Source: Erpobdella octoculata
Lineage: Eukaryota > Annelida > Clitellata > Hirudinida > Erpobdellidae
DNA length: 64,000 nucleotides
Reading direction: 5' to 3'
NCBI GenBank assembly: GCA_963978895.1
Contig: OZ022238.1
Span: forward strand, 45,886,358 to 45,950,357
The notes beneath the pieces are model-generated. The model was not told the origin of the DNA. It saw only the letters and a list, made by a program, of their open reading frames with translations, and did no database searches. This document shows positions 36,799-46,870 of the stretch, one piece after another. The first letter of the stretch is position 1; each line of letters opens with the position of its first letter. Position numbers and translations under genes: made by a program.

Positions 36799-36935
36799 TT
36801 ATGATATCAAGTTTCTTCTGGCAGCAACAGAAGCTCCAATAGCAAGTATTTCTTGTGGATCAAATTTTTGGTTTGGTGCTCGTCCAAATATTTCTTCAAC
36901 CATATATTTCTGGCTTTGATAATAGAAACCTCAAA
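36799..36935 (-). pseudogene. Hsp70-like terminal-exon remnant in unit B
   Basis: Same structure as 13644-13780: last exon (MVEEIFGRAPNQKFD..., stop at 36799-36801) fused to a short piece of the FEVSIIK exon. No other exons of this copy remain nearby. Confidence 0.8.
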
Positions 36936-37806
36936 TAAAAGCATTTTTAAATAAATTTATTTTTTATCTTTACTTGTTTTTATACACGTATTTTAAATTT
37001 TCTGAGTTATGCATTGAATAACTTTTATTGTTTGACTTACTAAAACGTGAGTTGCAATGCCTCTGCATATCTCTTTGTTTTAAAAAATCATATGTTGTAT
37101 AAGAAACGCTTTAAGGCGAGCGCACACGAACAACAAATTTGAGCAATTTAGTTGCACAACTAAATTTCTTGAGCAACTTTTGCGCGCACACGCTTAGAGT
37201 AACAGTTGGTATTTTTCGTTGAAATTCTTTAATAAATTAATTTATTACATTAAATCAAATTCCATCACAATATTTTCTCGCAAGTTTTCTATTTTTTTCA
37301 ATAATCAAGTCATAAAACTTTGTGCAAATTACTAAAATTTTTCATTAAAATTTATCAAATTCATAACAGAATCGGTTGTTCATTCTATTTTTATATTTTT
37401 CTTATAAAAAAAAACTATTTAACTAATTACAGAAAGACGGGTGACTAAAAGTTGTCCAAAATTTTCAAACGAATTTGAAAACTAAACTAGTTGGGCAACT
37501 GAGTTGACAACTTAAAAAGTTGCTCAACTCATGGCGCGCACACGGGCAATTTGGCTGCACAACTCGAGTTGCACAACTTAATTGCACAACTTAAGGCGGG
37601 CGCACACGAACAACAAAGTTGTGCAACTAAGTTGTGCAACTCGAGTTGTGCAGCCAAATTGCTCGTGTGCGCACCTCGAGTTGGACAACTTTTCAAGTTG
37701 TCAACTCAGTTGCCCAACTGGTTTAGTTTTCAAATTCGTTTGAAAACTTCGAGACACACATTGCACTGTGATTGGTTGATCACTTTTGTTTATAAAAAAT
37801 ATTAAA

Positions 37807-38588
37807 ATGGAAGTAGAGTGGACGAGCGAAGCGATCACAAATTTAATAAACTACTATGAAGAAAATAGTAGTTTGTACGATATTTGTTCGCCGGATTATA
37901 GAAACCGTGAAAAAAAACGTGTTCTTGTGCAAAAATGTGCGGACTCGCTCGGGAAGAATGGTGAAAATAATATTTTTTATGCATTTGCCTTAAATTGTAT
38001 TTTAAATTTTAAGCGTGGTCAATGACTAGTATTGGGATATTTAAGCATTTTAGTTTTAAAAGAGATTTGGCGTCGCATTGTCAATAATACTCAATAGCAA
38101 TTTCCCTTAGTCAATAGTCTAGCTAGCCTAGCTACTAGTGCTTATTTTATTATAGCAATTTATAGTGTATAGTCTAGTTATAATTATAGTCTAGTTATTA
38201 TAGCAATTTATAGTGTATAGTCTAGTTACAAGACTCTAGCATGTACTAGATTCCAGTACATGCTAATATTCATTTCCAGAATGTGGTAAAAAAAATTTTT
38301 TTCTCAGTTTTGGAGGTGGAGAGAAAATGGGCAAATTTAAGAACCCAGTTTTTTAAAGAGCTAAGGTTGGCAAATCAAAAAGGCAAATCAGGAGCTGGGG
38401 GAGGAGCAAAAAGTGAAAGCAAGTGGCGCTACTTTAATGCTCTTTCATTCCTAGAAAAACACAGTGAAAGAAGGAGAACAATCACTAATCTTCAGGTTTT
38501 TACTAAATTTTATTTCATCTACACACACAGCAATAAAAAACAAACAACACACTTCATCAAACAAACAAATGTATGCCAAACTGCTTAA
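37807..38588 (+). CDS. Harbinger-associated MADF/Myb-like DNA-binding protein
   Basis: Two exons: 37807-37960 (ATG at 37807, EVEWTSEAITNLINYYEENS) and 38308-38588, joined by an intron with GT at 37961 and AG at 38306-38307, phase-compatible. The second exon gives VLEVERKWANLRTQFFKELR and ESKWRYFNALSFL, the W...LR..F..EL and W.....L.FL pattern of MADF/SANT-like domains. In PIF/Harbinger elements the second protein of this type helps bring the transposase to the nucleus and the element ends. The last approximately 30 codons may be intron, because GT follows NLQ at about 38493. It ends tail-to-tail with the transposase, overlapping at TTAA. Confidence 0.7.
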
Positions 38589-39370
38589 TTGATTATTTCT
38601 TCCTGCCAACTCACAGCCCTAACTGTGCTGTTAACGTAGGAGCAAAACTGGTCTCGCACTTGTGTCGATTCGACGGAAACCCGATTTGCCCCAATTTTGT
38701 GTGTTAGAGGCAATAAGTTGGAGACAGGAACTTCATCTGGCCCAATGTAGTTTGAGGTAGAAGTGAAACTTCGAAGGAGAAAATTGTGCAAACAACACGT
38801 AGCCATAACTACAATATCCACTTTTTCAGGTGCTAAAGCTATGGGGCGTCCAAAAACTTTGAATCGGTTGCTTAAGATACCGAAAGCATTTTCAACAATC
38901 CTTCGCGCTCTACTAAGTCTGTAGTTAAAGATTCTTTGTTGGGGCGACAACCCTCTGCTGCAATAAGGCTTCATAATATAAGTCTTCAACGCAAATGGAT
39001 CATCAGCAACAATAACATAAGGTAAGACGTTGGTGGATCCTGGAGGTCGGCAAGCAGCAAGAATATTTAACATGTTATTGCTTAAGCCTATTGCCAATGA
39101 GCAACTGTTAAGCACACCTCCACCGGCAACACGTCCATAATTTCCAATGTCGACAAATAGAAATTTGTACGAGGCATCAACAAGTGCCAACAATACAATA
39201 ATGTTAAAATGTTTGTAATTGTAGTATTGTGATCCGCTGTTTGAGGGTGCTGCAACTGCCACATGTTTCCCATCTAATGCCCCGATGCAGTTGGGAAAAT
39301 TCCACTGCTTCCAAAACTCAGCAGCCACAGTTTTCCATTTTTGTTCGGTGCTAGGAACCTTTGTATAAAT
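38585..39370 (-). CDS. PIF/Harbinger DDE transposase, N-terminus missing
   Basis: About 260 codons without a stop, beginning after a likely acceptor near 39362 (VPSTEQKWKTVAAEFWKQW). The catalytic triad is visible: NFPNCIGALDGKHV (first Asp), LPYVIVADDPFALK (second Asp) and RARRIVENAFGIL (Glu), with IGNYGRVAGG and CCLHNFL motifs typical of the HARBI1-like family. The family usually has 350-400 residues; the upstream N-terminal helix-turn-helix exon is absent because the element ends at about 39490. The catalytic domain looks intact but the protein cannot be complete here. Confidence 0.82.
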   Translation of the reverse strand: MYTKVPSTEQKWKTVAAEFWKQWNFPNCIGALDGKHVAVAAPSNSGSQYYNYKHFNIIVLLALVDASYKFLFVDIGNYGRVAGGGVLNSCSLAIGLSNNMLNILAACRPPGSTNVLPYVIVADDPFALKTYIMKPYCSRGLSPQQRIFNYRLSRARRIVENAFGILSNRFKVFGRPIALAPEKVDIVVMATCCLHNFLLRSFTSTSNYIGPDEVPVSNLLPLTHKIGANRVSVESTQVRDQFCSYVNSTVRAVSWQEEIIN

Positions 39371-39837
39371 AAAAATGTTCACATTATTGTAAGAGTGAAA
39401 TTAAAAAAGCAATCCTATCGATTACTATAAGCACATAGAATTTTATTCTTAGTTTTGTTTTCTAATAAATCTTACAACTTTTTTCCAGCTACCCACAAAG
39501 TAAAAAAGAAAATAACGCGCACAGGCATATAACGCGCTAAGGGGTGCGCGGTATGCATAGACTTATATATATAAGTCTATGGCGGTATGTAACAAGTAAA
39601 GCAAAAACAAAGTTTTTTTAAAAATACACTTTTATATTTTTACTACATAAACAAAAAACATATTAGCATAAACAATAAATAGTTCGACGAAAATATCACA
39701 AATGAGTATTTATTTAAATTTTGTCCAATTGATCCGAAAATTTGATAGAATGCATTATTAATCAGTTCGGAGGTATGTTTATATTTTTAAGTCTCTAGCT
39801 CATCGGTAAGTTAGTTTAAAATCATCATCATCATCAT

Positions 39838-40690
39838 TTATTTTTGAAACGTCCCTATTCCACGCTATGCTAGGGTTGGACGTTTTTCCATATCAGGCTC
39901 CTCCACAAGTCACGATCCAGGGCTGACTGCCGCTTCAGGCCGAGCTCATCCATGTCTTTCTTCACACAATCCCACCAAGTCTTCCTACTTCTACCTTTAC
40001 TTTTCACTCCTACAACATCCACATCTCTAATTGCCGAAACCCAATCATCTGCACTTTTACGCTCCAAATGTCCAAACCACTTTAGTTTTCCACGCCTAAC
40101 CACATCAGCCACACAAGGAACATTCAGAAAGCTATACAAATCAACACTACGTGCACGATCATTCAACGAAACAACACACACCCATCTAACCATCATACGC
40201 TCTGCCCTTTCTAAACTTCTTAGATTCTCCACCTTCATAGACCATGTTTCAGTGTCATAAACAAGGACACTTTGAACACATGTCCTATACACCTTTCCTT
40301 TCACATGAAAGGATGCACCACGGGTGGTCAAGATAGTAAGTAAGTAAGTAAGTAAATCTTTATTAACCAGCCTGACAATGACGCACAGCGGTTTACACAT
40401 AGATATGGTTTACATTTAAATAATAATAATAAAAAAAAAGAATTAAATAAAAATGAATACAATCGACAATCTAAAGTTAAAGACTTAAAATAAAAATCTA
40501 TATAAAATAAGATAGGAGATAACTCTTTGAATTTAGCCCAGGCAGAACGCACTCTAGCTCTCATCGCCTCTTCTACATCTCCCCCTGCACCCAATGTGTC
40601 ACCTAGGTAACAGAACTTGGTCACACTCTCCACCTTTACGCCTGGCTCAAAATCGATTGCAAATTTTGATTACAGATCGAGAGACAGAGA
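39838..40690 (-). pseudogene. LINE reverse-transcriptase C-terminal fragment, split by another LINE
   Basis: Unit B counterpart of 15508-16185. The minus-strand protein (FCYLGDTLGAGGDVEEA..., then YDTETWSMKVEN, KWFGHLERKSADDW, GRSRKTWWDCVKKDMDELGL) is interrupted at 40337-40508 by an insertion flanked by AAGATAG on both sides. The C-terminal part is more complete here than in unit A. Confidence 0.78.
40337..40508 (-). mobile_element. 3' end fragment of the (TTAC)n-tailed LINE
   Basis: Reverse complement of the 3' UTR at 19920-20095, beginning TAAGTAAGTAAGTAAG (the tail) and containing CTGACAATGACGCACAGCGG. Perfect 7-bp target-site duplication AAGATAG (40330-40336 and 40509-40515). The empty site is seen in unit A at about 15988. 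Confidence 0.92.
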
Positions 40691-41313
40691 AGTCAAGTTA
40701 AGTAAAAGTGTGTAAAAACGCATATAACGCACGCGTTATATGCGAAGAAACATGGTAACTGACGCAAGTGCCGCCTGGTGAATAATTTAAAGTGCGTTAC
40801 GAAATAAATTGAGATAATTTTAAATAACGATTAAATCGCTTCGGAAAGTTTTGAATATTGTTTTGGCGAATGGGTTAAGTCTATGCTGGAAGTTTCAAAG
40901 TTTTAACTTGTCCAAAAGTTGGTGAAAATCAATTTAAAGATTTTGTGCTGTATATAATAGATCAATATTACTAGAAATTTGGACACTTTACTTTTTTTTA
41001 AAAATGTTTTCTAAAAAAGTTTTAACTTGTCCAAAAGTTGGTGAAAATAAAATTTGGACACTTTACTTATTTTTTTTTCAAATGTTTTCTAAAAAAAGTT
41101 TTAACTTGTCCAAAAGTTGGTGAAAATCAATTTAAAGATTTTGTACTGTATATAATAGATCAATATTACTAGAAATTTGGACACTTTACTTATTTTTTTT
41201 CAAATGTTTTCTAAAAAAAGTTTTAACTTGTCCGAAAGTTGGTGAAAAATGATGATTGAAAATTAAAAAATCTGTTTATTTTTATTGTTGATAGTATAGA
41301 AGAATAAACTTAT
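40691..41313. repeat. Tandem direct repeats, four copies
   Basis: Unit B version of 16186-16651. The AACTTGTCCAAAAGTTGGTG block occurs four times (about 40905, 41025, 41100, 41222), one more than in unit A. Confidence 0.7.
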
Positions 41314-41592
41314 TTATAATATTAAGTTTTTTCTGGCAGCAACAGGAGCTCCAATAGCAAGTATTTTTTCTGGATCAAATTTTTGGTTTGGTGCTCGTCC
41401 AAATATTTCTTCAACCATATCTTTGACCTGGTAAAAATTTATATTACTGAACTTGTCTCAATACAAGCTAACTATTGGTACAAAATTTATCTGATTTTGA
41501 TACCTGGTTTTGTCAAATACTGTTGAATAGTTTAGTGAGTTTAGTTCTGTTGTCGTTTGTTGCCACTCCTGTAAGTTGTACTACATACTGTG

Positions 41593-42351
41593 ATGTCACG
41601 TAAAAGGCAAGAGGAGGTTCTGGACTTGTTAATGGAAGGTAAAACAATCGAAGCATTATCGGATAAGATTAAAGAAAAGATACTTCCCAGTCTGGAACAT
41701 GGCATTAAAGAAATGATGAAGAACTTAATGTTGGAGACAGTGACAAAACTGATAAAGGACGAAATTAAGCCGCTGGTTGATAAAATAAAGTCCATAACGG
41801 AGGAAAACAAAACTCTACAGATTCGAGTTGACAGACTGGAGATGCAATTGAGAAGCAACGATCTCGTCATTCACGGAATCCCTGAATCGTCCTACGCTGA
41901 GGTGGCTTCGGGTGTGACTGCTGGAGAAGGTGATTCCTCTAAACATATTATGTCTCGGCAGGATACAATGAGTGCTGTCGTGGAGTGCTGCAGGACGAAG
42001 TTAGATCTCGACATATCGATGAAGGATATCACTGCCGGGTACAGAATACCTGGCATTAAAAACGCACCACGACCGATAGTTATAACTCTCGCTTCAAAGA
42101 CAGTCAGAGACCGAATTTACTCTTCAAGACGCCTACTTCACAAACAAGAAGATAAACATAAAATTTATATCAACGAGCATTTAACTAAGAGGTGCTCAGA
42201 AATCTTTTCGAGAGGCAGGAGACTACTCAAAGAAAAGAAAATCTCCTCCATCTGGACATGGAATGGCGTTGTTTTTGCAAAAAGAGTTGAATCTGACAAG
42301 CCAATTAAAATCCTAAGTCTCGAGGAGGTTGAAAAGTTACAGACTTGTTAA
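41593..42351 (+). CDS. LINE ORF1 protein (coiled coil, RNA-binding type)
   Basis: 252 codons from ATG at 41593 (a GTG directly precedes it). The N-terminal half is a charged amphipathic helix (DKIKSITEENKTLQIRVDRL and neighbours, residues about 60-95) likely to form a coiled coil. The C-terminal half (NDLVIHGIPES ... RPIVITLASKTVRDRIYSSR ... INEHLTKRCSEIFSRGRRLL) resembles the RRM and C-terminal domains of L1-type ORF1 proteins found in several CR1-group elements. Expected role: RNA binding and nucleic-acid chaperone for the retrotransposon particle. The stop is followed one base later by the ORF2 start, suggesting reinitiation. Confidence 0.82.
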   Translation: MSRKRQEEVLDLLMEGKTIEALSDKIKEKILPSLEHGIKEMMKNLMLETVTKLIKDEIKPLVDKIKSITEENKTLQIRVDRLEMQLRSNDLVIHGIPESSYAEVASGVTAGEGDSSKHIMSRQDTMSAVVECCRTKLDLDISMKDITAGYRIPGIKNAPRPIVITLASKTVRDRIYSSRRLLHKQEDKHKIYINEHLTKRCSEIFSRGRRLLKEKKISSIWTWNGVVFAKRVESDKPIKILSLEEVEKLQTC

Positions 42352-42352
42352 A

Positions 42353-45300
42353 ATGGCTTATGATACGACGAACACTGAAGAAGAACGTTTAAGTTTACTG
42401 AAGTCTATAAGAAGCTGTTCTTTGTTTGATTATAACATTGATCCTGATGAAAATATCTTCCACCCAATCTATGATAATAGAAATGTTTATGTTACTTCTG
42501 ATGAGTTAAACGAGTTAACCGGTCGATTAGCTTCTGATCATTTTTCATTTCTTCACGTCAATTGCAGAAGCTTAAAAAATAAATTGCATGACTTAGCAAT
42601 ATTACTTCACTGGAGTAGATCTAGGATTTTGGCGGTTACAGAGACCTGGCTGGATGACAATTCATCCTTGAGCGTGGAAATACCGGGCTTTGTTTTCGTA
42701 TCTAGACATAGAGTTATGAAAAAAGGTGGCGGAGTTGGTTTTTTTATTGACTCTGACTTAAAATATTCTGTTCTTGATGTTAGTTCCTGGACTGTTGATA
42801 TTACTTCATTTGAAATTCTCTTGATATCTGCGGAGTGTCGAGGAATTGGAAGTTTTACTGTTGGAGTAATCTATCGCCCACCGGATACCAATATACGTGT
42901 TTTTAATGCAGAGCTGAGTAACATCTTGGATTACGTTGACAGAAAAAATATGAAGATATTTCTACTGGGCGACTTCAACATTGATTTTCTCGACAAAGAA
43001 TGGAACTCACTCACAGCTGAGTTTTTTAATTTACTAGCTTCCCACTGCCTTCTTCCAGCCTTTACAACGCCAACTAGAAAATGCCCCTCAACCGCCACCG
43101 CAATTGATAATATATTTACTAATTATCCACTACAGAAGACTCTCGCCAGGATTGTACTCGATGATGTCTCGGACCACTTCCCTATTTTTCTCTCTGCCAC
43201 ATTATCGACACCTGATTGCGTCGGAAAAAATCATGTCTTTTCTTTAAGAAGGAGTTTCGTTAATAAAGAAATTTTTGAGCAAACGCTGCATGGAGCCGAT
43301 TGGTCTAGGGTAATAGAGGTGGCCGAGTGTGGCGACGCGTCATCCGCCTATTCAATGTTTATCAATAGATACCTTGAGATATATAATAATTCCTTTCCTC
43401 TGGTGAGCTGCAGCGGCAAATCTAACGGACCTAACAAGTTTGATAAAGAATGGATGACACCTGAACTTATGAAAAGCTGCAAGAAAAAAAATGCGCTTTA
43501 CCGAGCATACACCAGGAATCCATCTCCGTCTAACAAACAGAAATTTACTACATTTAGAAACCTCTTCAAATCAACTAAGGTAAAAACCATCAAACAATTC
43601 TACTCCGAAAAATTTAAATTAAACAACAACAACATGAAAGGAACATGGAAGTTAATTGGGAACATTTTAAATAAAAAGACCAACATGGAACAATGCAAGA
43701 CTTTCTGTACGGATGACGGTAGTCTATTGACATCTTCCTCTGTTATTGCTGAGTCATTTAATAATTACTTTTCTAATATTGGCTCCAACCTCGCAAGAAA
43801 GATATCCCCACCGGATACAACGTTTGAAAAATATCTTGGCAATCCTGTGACTCACTCTTTTTTTTTTGCACCCACTACGCCCGATGAGATTATCAAAATA
43901 GCTTCAGACTTAAAGATCTCTCACAGCTGCGGATCCGATGGAGTCGACCCATGCATCGCACGAAATTCAATTACGGCGATCGCTAGTCCTCTGTCTGCCA
44001 TAATAAATTGCTCAATAACTTCAGGAGTATTCCCCGCTCAACTAAAAACAGCCAAAGTCATTCCAATTTACAAATCTGGGAAAAAAAGAAAACTTTTCTA
44101 ATTACCGGCCAATATCTGTCTTGTGCTATTTCTCAAAGTTTTTTGAAAGAGTGATGCACTCCAGACTTTATAATTATCTTGATAAATTTTCCATTATTAC
44201 ACCAAATCAGTTTGGATTTAGAAAAAATCACTCAACTTATATGCCACTGGTCATGTTACATTCAAAGATTGCCGAGGCCATGGACCGTGGGAAATATGTA
44301 GTTGGCATCTTCCTGGACCTAGCTAAAGCCTTCGATACGGTTGATCACGGCATTCTGGTGGAAAAATTGAGGTACTATGGAATCCGGGGAACTCCACTAT
44401 CATGGTTCAGTGACTATCTTAGCTGCAGATCACAATGCGTCCAGTACAGCAACTCTATCTCTTCGATGAAGCAGGTAACTTGTGGGGTGCCTCAAGGGTC
44501 GGTGCTGGGACCGCTTCTATTCCTCATCTATATTAACGACCTATGCTCAGTTTCAGATCGCCTTGAATTTGTTTTGTTTGCGGACGATACTAACCTCTTT
44601 GCGACTGGCGATAACTTAGAAAATTTATATTACGATACCAACAGTGAATTACTTTCTGTTTCTAAATGGTTCTCTGCTAGTAGACTTTCCTTAAATGTTA
44701 GCAAAACGAATTACATTTTATTTCACCATATAAACAAAAATACTTTCTGTAATTGTCAGCTGAAGATTGATGATATACCAATTTTGCGGGTTCCTTATTG
44801 CAAGTTCTTAGGCGTGCTGCTTGATGAACACCTTACATTAAAAACTCACATTGAACATGTTACATCTAAGGTTGCAAAAAATTGTGGAGTGCTATCTCGT
44901 ATACATCAGTTTGTTGATGCCAATATTTCTATGATGTTATACCATGCACTTATATTTCCGTACTTATCATACTGCAATATTGTCTGGGCCTCAAATTATT
45001 CAACTCGTTTAAAGCCTCTTCATATTTTGCAAAAGCGAATTATTCGAATTATTTTTCACATGCCTCCCACATCGTCTTGTAAAATTCAAATGGCTAACAA
45101 CAACATTCTTAATATTTATCAGATTAATTTCTTCCAAACTGGCATTTTCATGTATAAATATGATAATTTTATATTACCCTCATCATTCGATAACATGTTT
45201 GTAAAATTATCTGATGTTCATTCCTATGATCTGCGCCCCGGTCGCTGTTTTCGAACGGATTTTGCTCGGACAACTCTTAAAACATTCTCTATTAAATGCT

Positions 45301-45407
45301 CTGGCCCTCGTATTTATTCAATCATTCCAATATCTGTCTCCTCCTTGAAACGTATTTCGCTATTTAAGCAAGCTCTGAAATCTTACTTGTTATTGTCTCA
45401 CACATAA
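42353..45407 (+). pseudogene. LINE ORF2: endonuclease and reverse transcriptase, one frameshift
   Basis: Starts at ATG 42353, one base after ORF1 ends. The N-terminal endonuclease domain shows HVNCRSLKNK, TETWLDD (catalytic Glu), GDFNIDFLD and VSDHFPIF. The reverse transcriptase shows FLDLAKAFDTVDH, GVPQGSVLGPLLFLIYINDL and FADDTNLF (catalytic Asp pair), followed by a C-terminal region ending RISLFKQALKSYLL. A single extra base in the A7 run at about 44079-44085 shifts the frame, giving a stop at 44099-44101; the rest reads open from there to the stop at 45405-45407. No other lesion is seen, so the element is one base from a continuous frame of about 1018 codons. This may be a true mutation or a homopolymer sequencing error. 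Confidence 0.88.
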
Positions 45408-45767
45408 CTACTCAATGCCTATTACCTTAGCATACCAATTTCAGTCTCTTCCTTGATAAGTTTATTGAACTACTATTTGAAATGTCTTAACTCAACCAGC
45501 TCATTTGGTTTTTTTTGTAAAGGTTGTCCATTAAGCGGGAAGGAATTCCCTTCGGACGAACCTTTTGGGCACCTTATTTCTTTCTCAACCAATCGATTTT
45601 TTTTTCTTTTTCTGAAATTTTGGTTCTATATTTTTTCTTGTCGTTTTGGTTATTTTCTTTTGTTTACGTTTAATACTTATGTTGGTGCTCAATAAATAAA
45701 TGAAATGAAATGAAATAAAAAAGTAAATTTTAGTTACAAATATGCTTTTCTGCAGATTTAAGTTATA

Positions 45768-46150
45768 TCAAGTAAGTAAGTAAGTAAATCTTTATTAACC
45801 AGCCTGACAATGACGCACAGCGGTTTACATTTAAATAATAATACAAAAAATAAGAATTAAATAAAAATGAATACAATCGACAATCTAAAGTTAAAGACTT
45901 AAATTAAAAATCTAAAAACTTGTTTTTATCAGAGATTTAAAATAGAGTTCGGCATTGTTTAAGTTATTTTGAGTTATTTTGAGTGCAGCGATCTATAGAT
46001 AAAAGTTTTTCTAAGTAAGGAATCGGCATGCGGAATAACTCTGTCGTGAGCTCGAGGACGAAGGTGATATTCCAATTTCTTGACGTCTGGGAGAAGATGG
46101 TGAAGGACGTGAAGGCGGTTAGACAGAACCTGGTTGAACAGGGTTGAATC
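45768..46150 (-). mobile_element. 3' fragment of the (TTAC)n-tailed LINE
   Basis: Minus-strand copy of the element at 19325-20095, longer than the one at 40337: tail at 45768, 3' UTR, then the end of ORF2 (FNQVLSNRLHVLHHLLPDVK ... RKTFIYRSLHSK). It lies in the same Hsp70 intron as the full LINE, between TTATATCA and CAAAGAAATGC (adjacent in unit A near 16820). Confidence 0.88.
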
Positions 46151-46719
46151 CGCCAAAGAAATGCTTATAACAAAGTTCCGCTTGCTAAAAATTTCTTTCT
46201 TACTTTGGCACCATTAATACAAAAAACACTCTGATATAACTAGATTTTTTGTGGTTATCATAAAAAGAGCTTGAATATTGAATACCTTTGGCATTTTCGT
46301 AATTCCACCAACTAACAAAACTTCATCAATGTCCTTCTTAGTAATTTTGGCTAATTCAGTGGCCTTTTTAATGCTCTCTTCACACAAAAAAATTGTCCTT
46401 TTAAGCAAATCATCGACAAGGTTTTCAAATTCTTTTCTTGTTATCTCCGTTTTAAAATTTTTATAAACACCATCTAAATCTTTTCCCCATGTCTCGAAAT
46501 CTCTTATTTCAGTATCTTCCGATAATCGGATTTTAATATTTTCTACTTTAGCGAGATCCGAGAATGACTGCAAATTTAGAATTAGAAGCTTTAATTGAAA
46601 ACATTCCTCATCCAATTACTTTAAATTTTCATAAATGACACTAATAATCTAATATTTATTAGGACTAGGTAAAAACTGTTTAACTATTTAACATCAAAAT
46701 TCTATAACATGAAAATGTT

Positions 46720-46870
46720 AAATATGCCGGCGTCACCAGCACTCGAGCAACCGGGGTAGGGGAGTAAACATCCTGGATGGGTGACTTTCTTGTTATTACC
46801 AAATAGCCGGTGAGTAGAGAGTGATCGGTTCACCCCATGCTTAAGTTGTTGACTCATTTAAAGTTCGAGA
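46720..46870 (+). other. Possible 5S rRNA-derived fragment
   Basis: Immediately right of the duplication breakpoint. TGGATGGGTGAC at 46774-46785, preceded by GAGCAACCGGGGTAGGGGAGTA, resembles the 5S rRNA internal promoter C-box and the region before it, but the 5' half and the closing stem do not match well. It could be a 5S-derived SINE or chance. Confidence 0.22.

Larger units (their letters stand above)
37113..39490. mobile_element. PIF/Harbinger element, one end missing
   Basis: Inserted in unit B between AAGAAACGCT and AAAGTAAAAAAG (adjacent in unit A near 13950). The left part starts TTAAGGCGAGCGCACACGAACA; a second, near-identical end TTAAGGCGGGCGCACACG lies at 37591, so two elements may be nested. 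Sequence at 37440-37590 is an inverted copy of 37605-37760, built on AGTTGTGCAACT palindromes. It carries two convergent genes, a MADF-type protein and a DDE transposase. The right side ends abruptly at about 39490 without a matching inverted end, so the element is truncated. Confidence 0.8.
41430..45716 (+). mobile_element. Full-length CR1/L2-like LINE with two ORFs
   Basis: About 4.29 kb inserted in an Hsp70 intron (empty site at 16766 in unit A). Layout: a 5' UTR of about 160 bp, ORF1 (41593-42351), ORF2 (42353-45407), a 3' UTR of about 300 bp, and a short (GAAAT)n tail. No clear target-site duplication. Open frames are nearly intact, indicating recent insertion. ORF2 has an endonuclease and reverse transcriptase but no RNase H. 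Confidence 0.92.
25798..46719. repeat. Segmental duplication unit B
   Basis: Direct-orientation copy of unit A. It is expanded to about 21 kb by insertions absent from unit A: hAT 30981-32872, a telomere-like segment 32918-33003, a block 33312-35402, PIF/Harbinger 37113-39490, a LINE fragment 40337-40508, a full LINE 41430-45716, and a LINE fragment 45768-46150. Subtracting these leaves about 9.7 kb. Homology ends after ACATGAAAATGTT at 46719. Confidence 0.93.
41314..46719 (-). pseudogene. Hsp70-like gene, copy 5: last two exons only, split by LINEs
   Basis: The terminal exon is 41427-41314 (VKDMVEEIFGRAPNQKFDPE..., stop TAA) and the preceding exon 46567-46286 (SDLAKVENIKIRLSEDTEIR ... VLLVGGITKMPK). 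Both are near-identical to copy 3 at 16652-17228. The intron between them has taken up a full LINE (41430-45716) and a LINE fragment (45768-46150). Homology to copy 3 stops at 46719 before the next exon, so the 5' two thirds of the gene are absent. Confidence 0.85.

Noticed and set aside
37551..37805. 84-codon plus-strand frame rich in Gln, Leu and Ala
   Set aside because: Lies within the palindromic AGTTGTGCAACT end of the Harbinger element.
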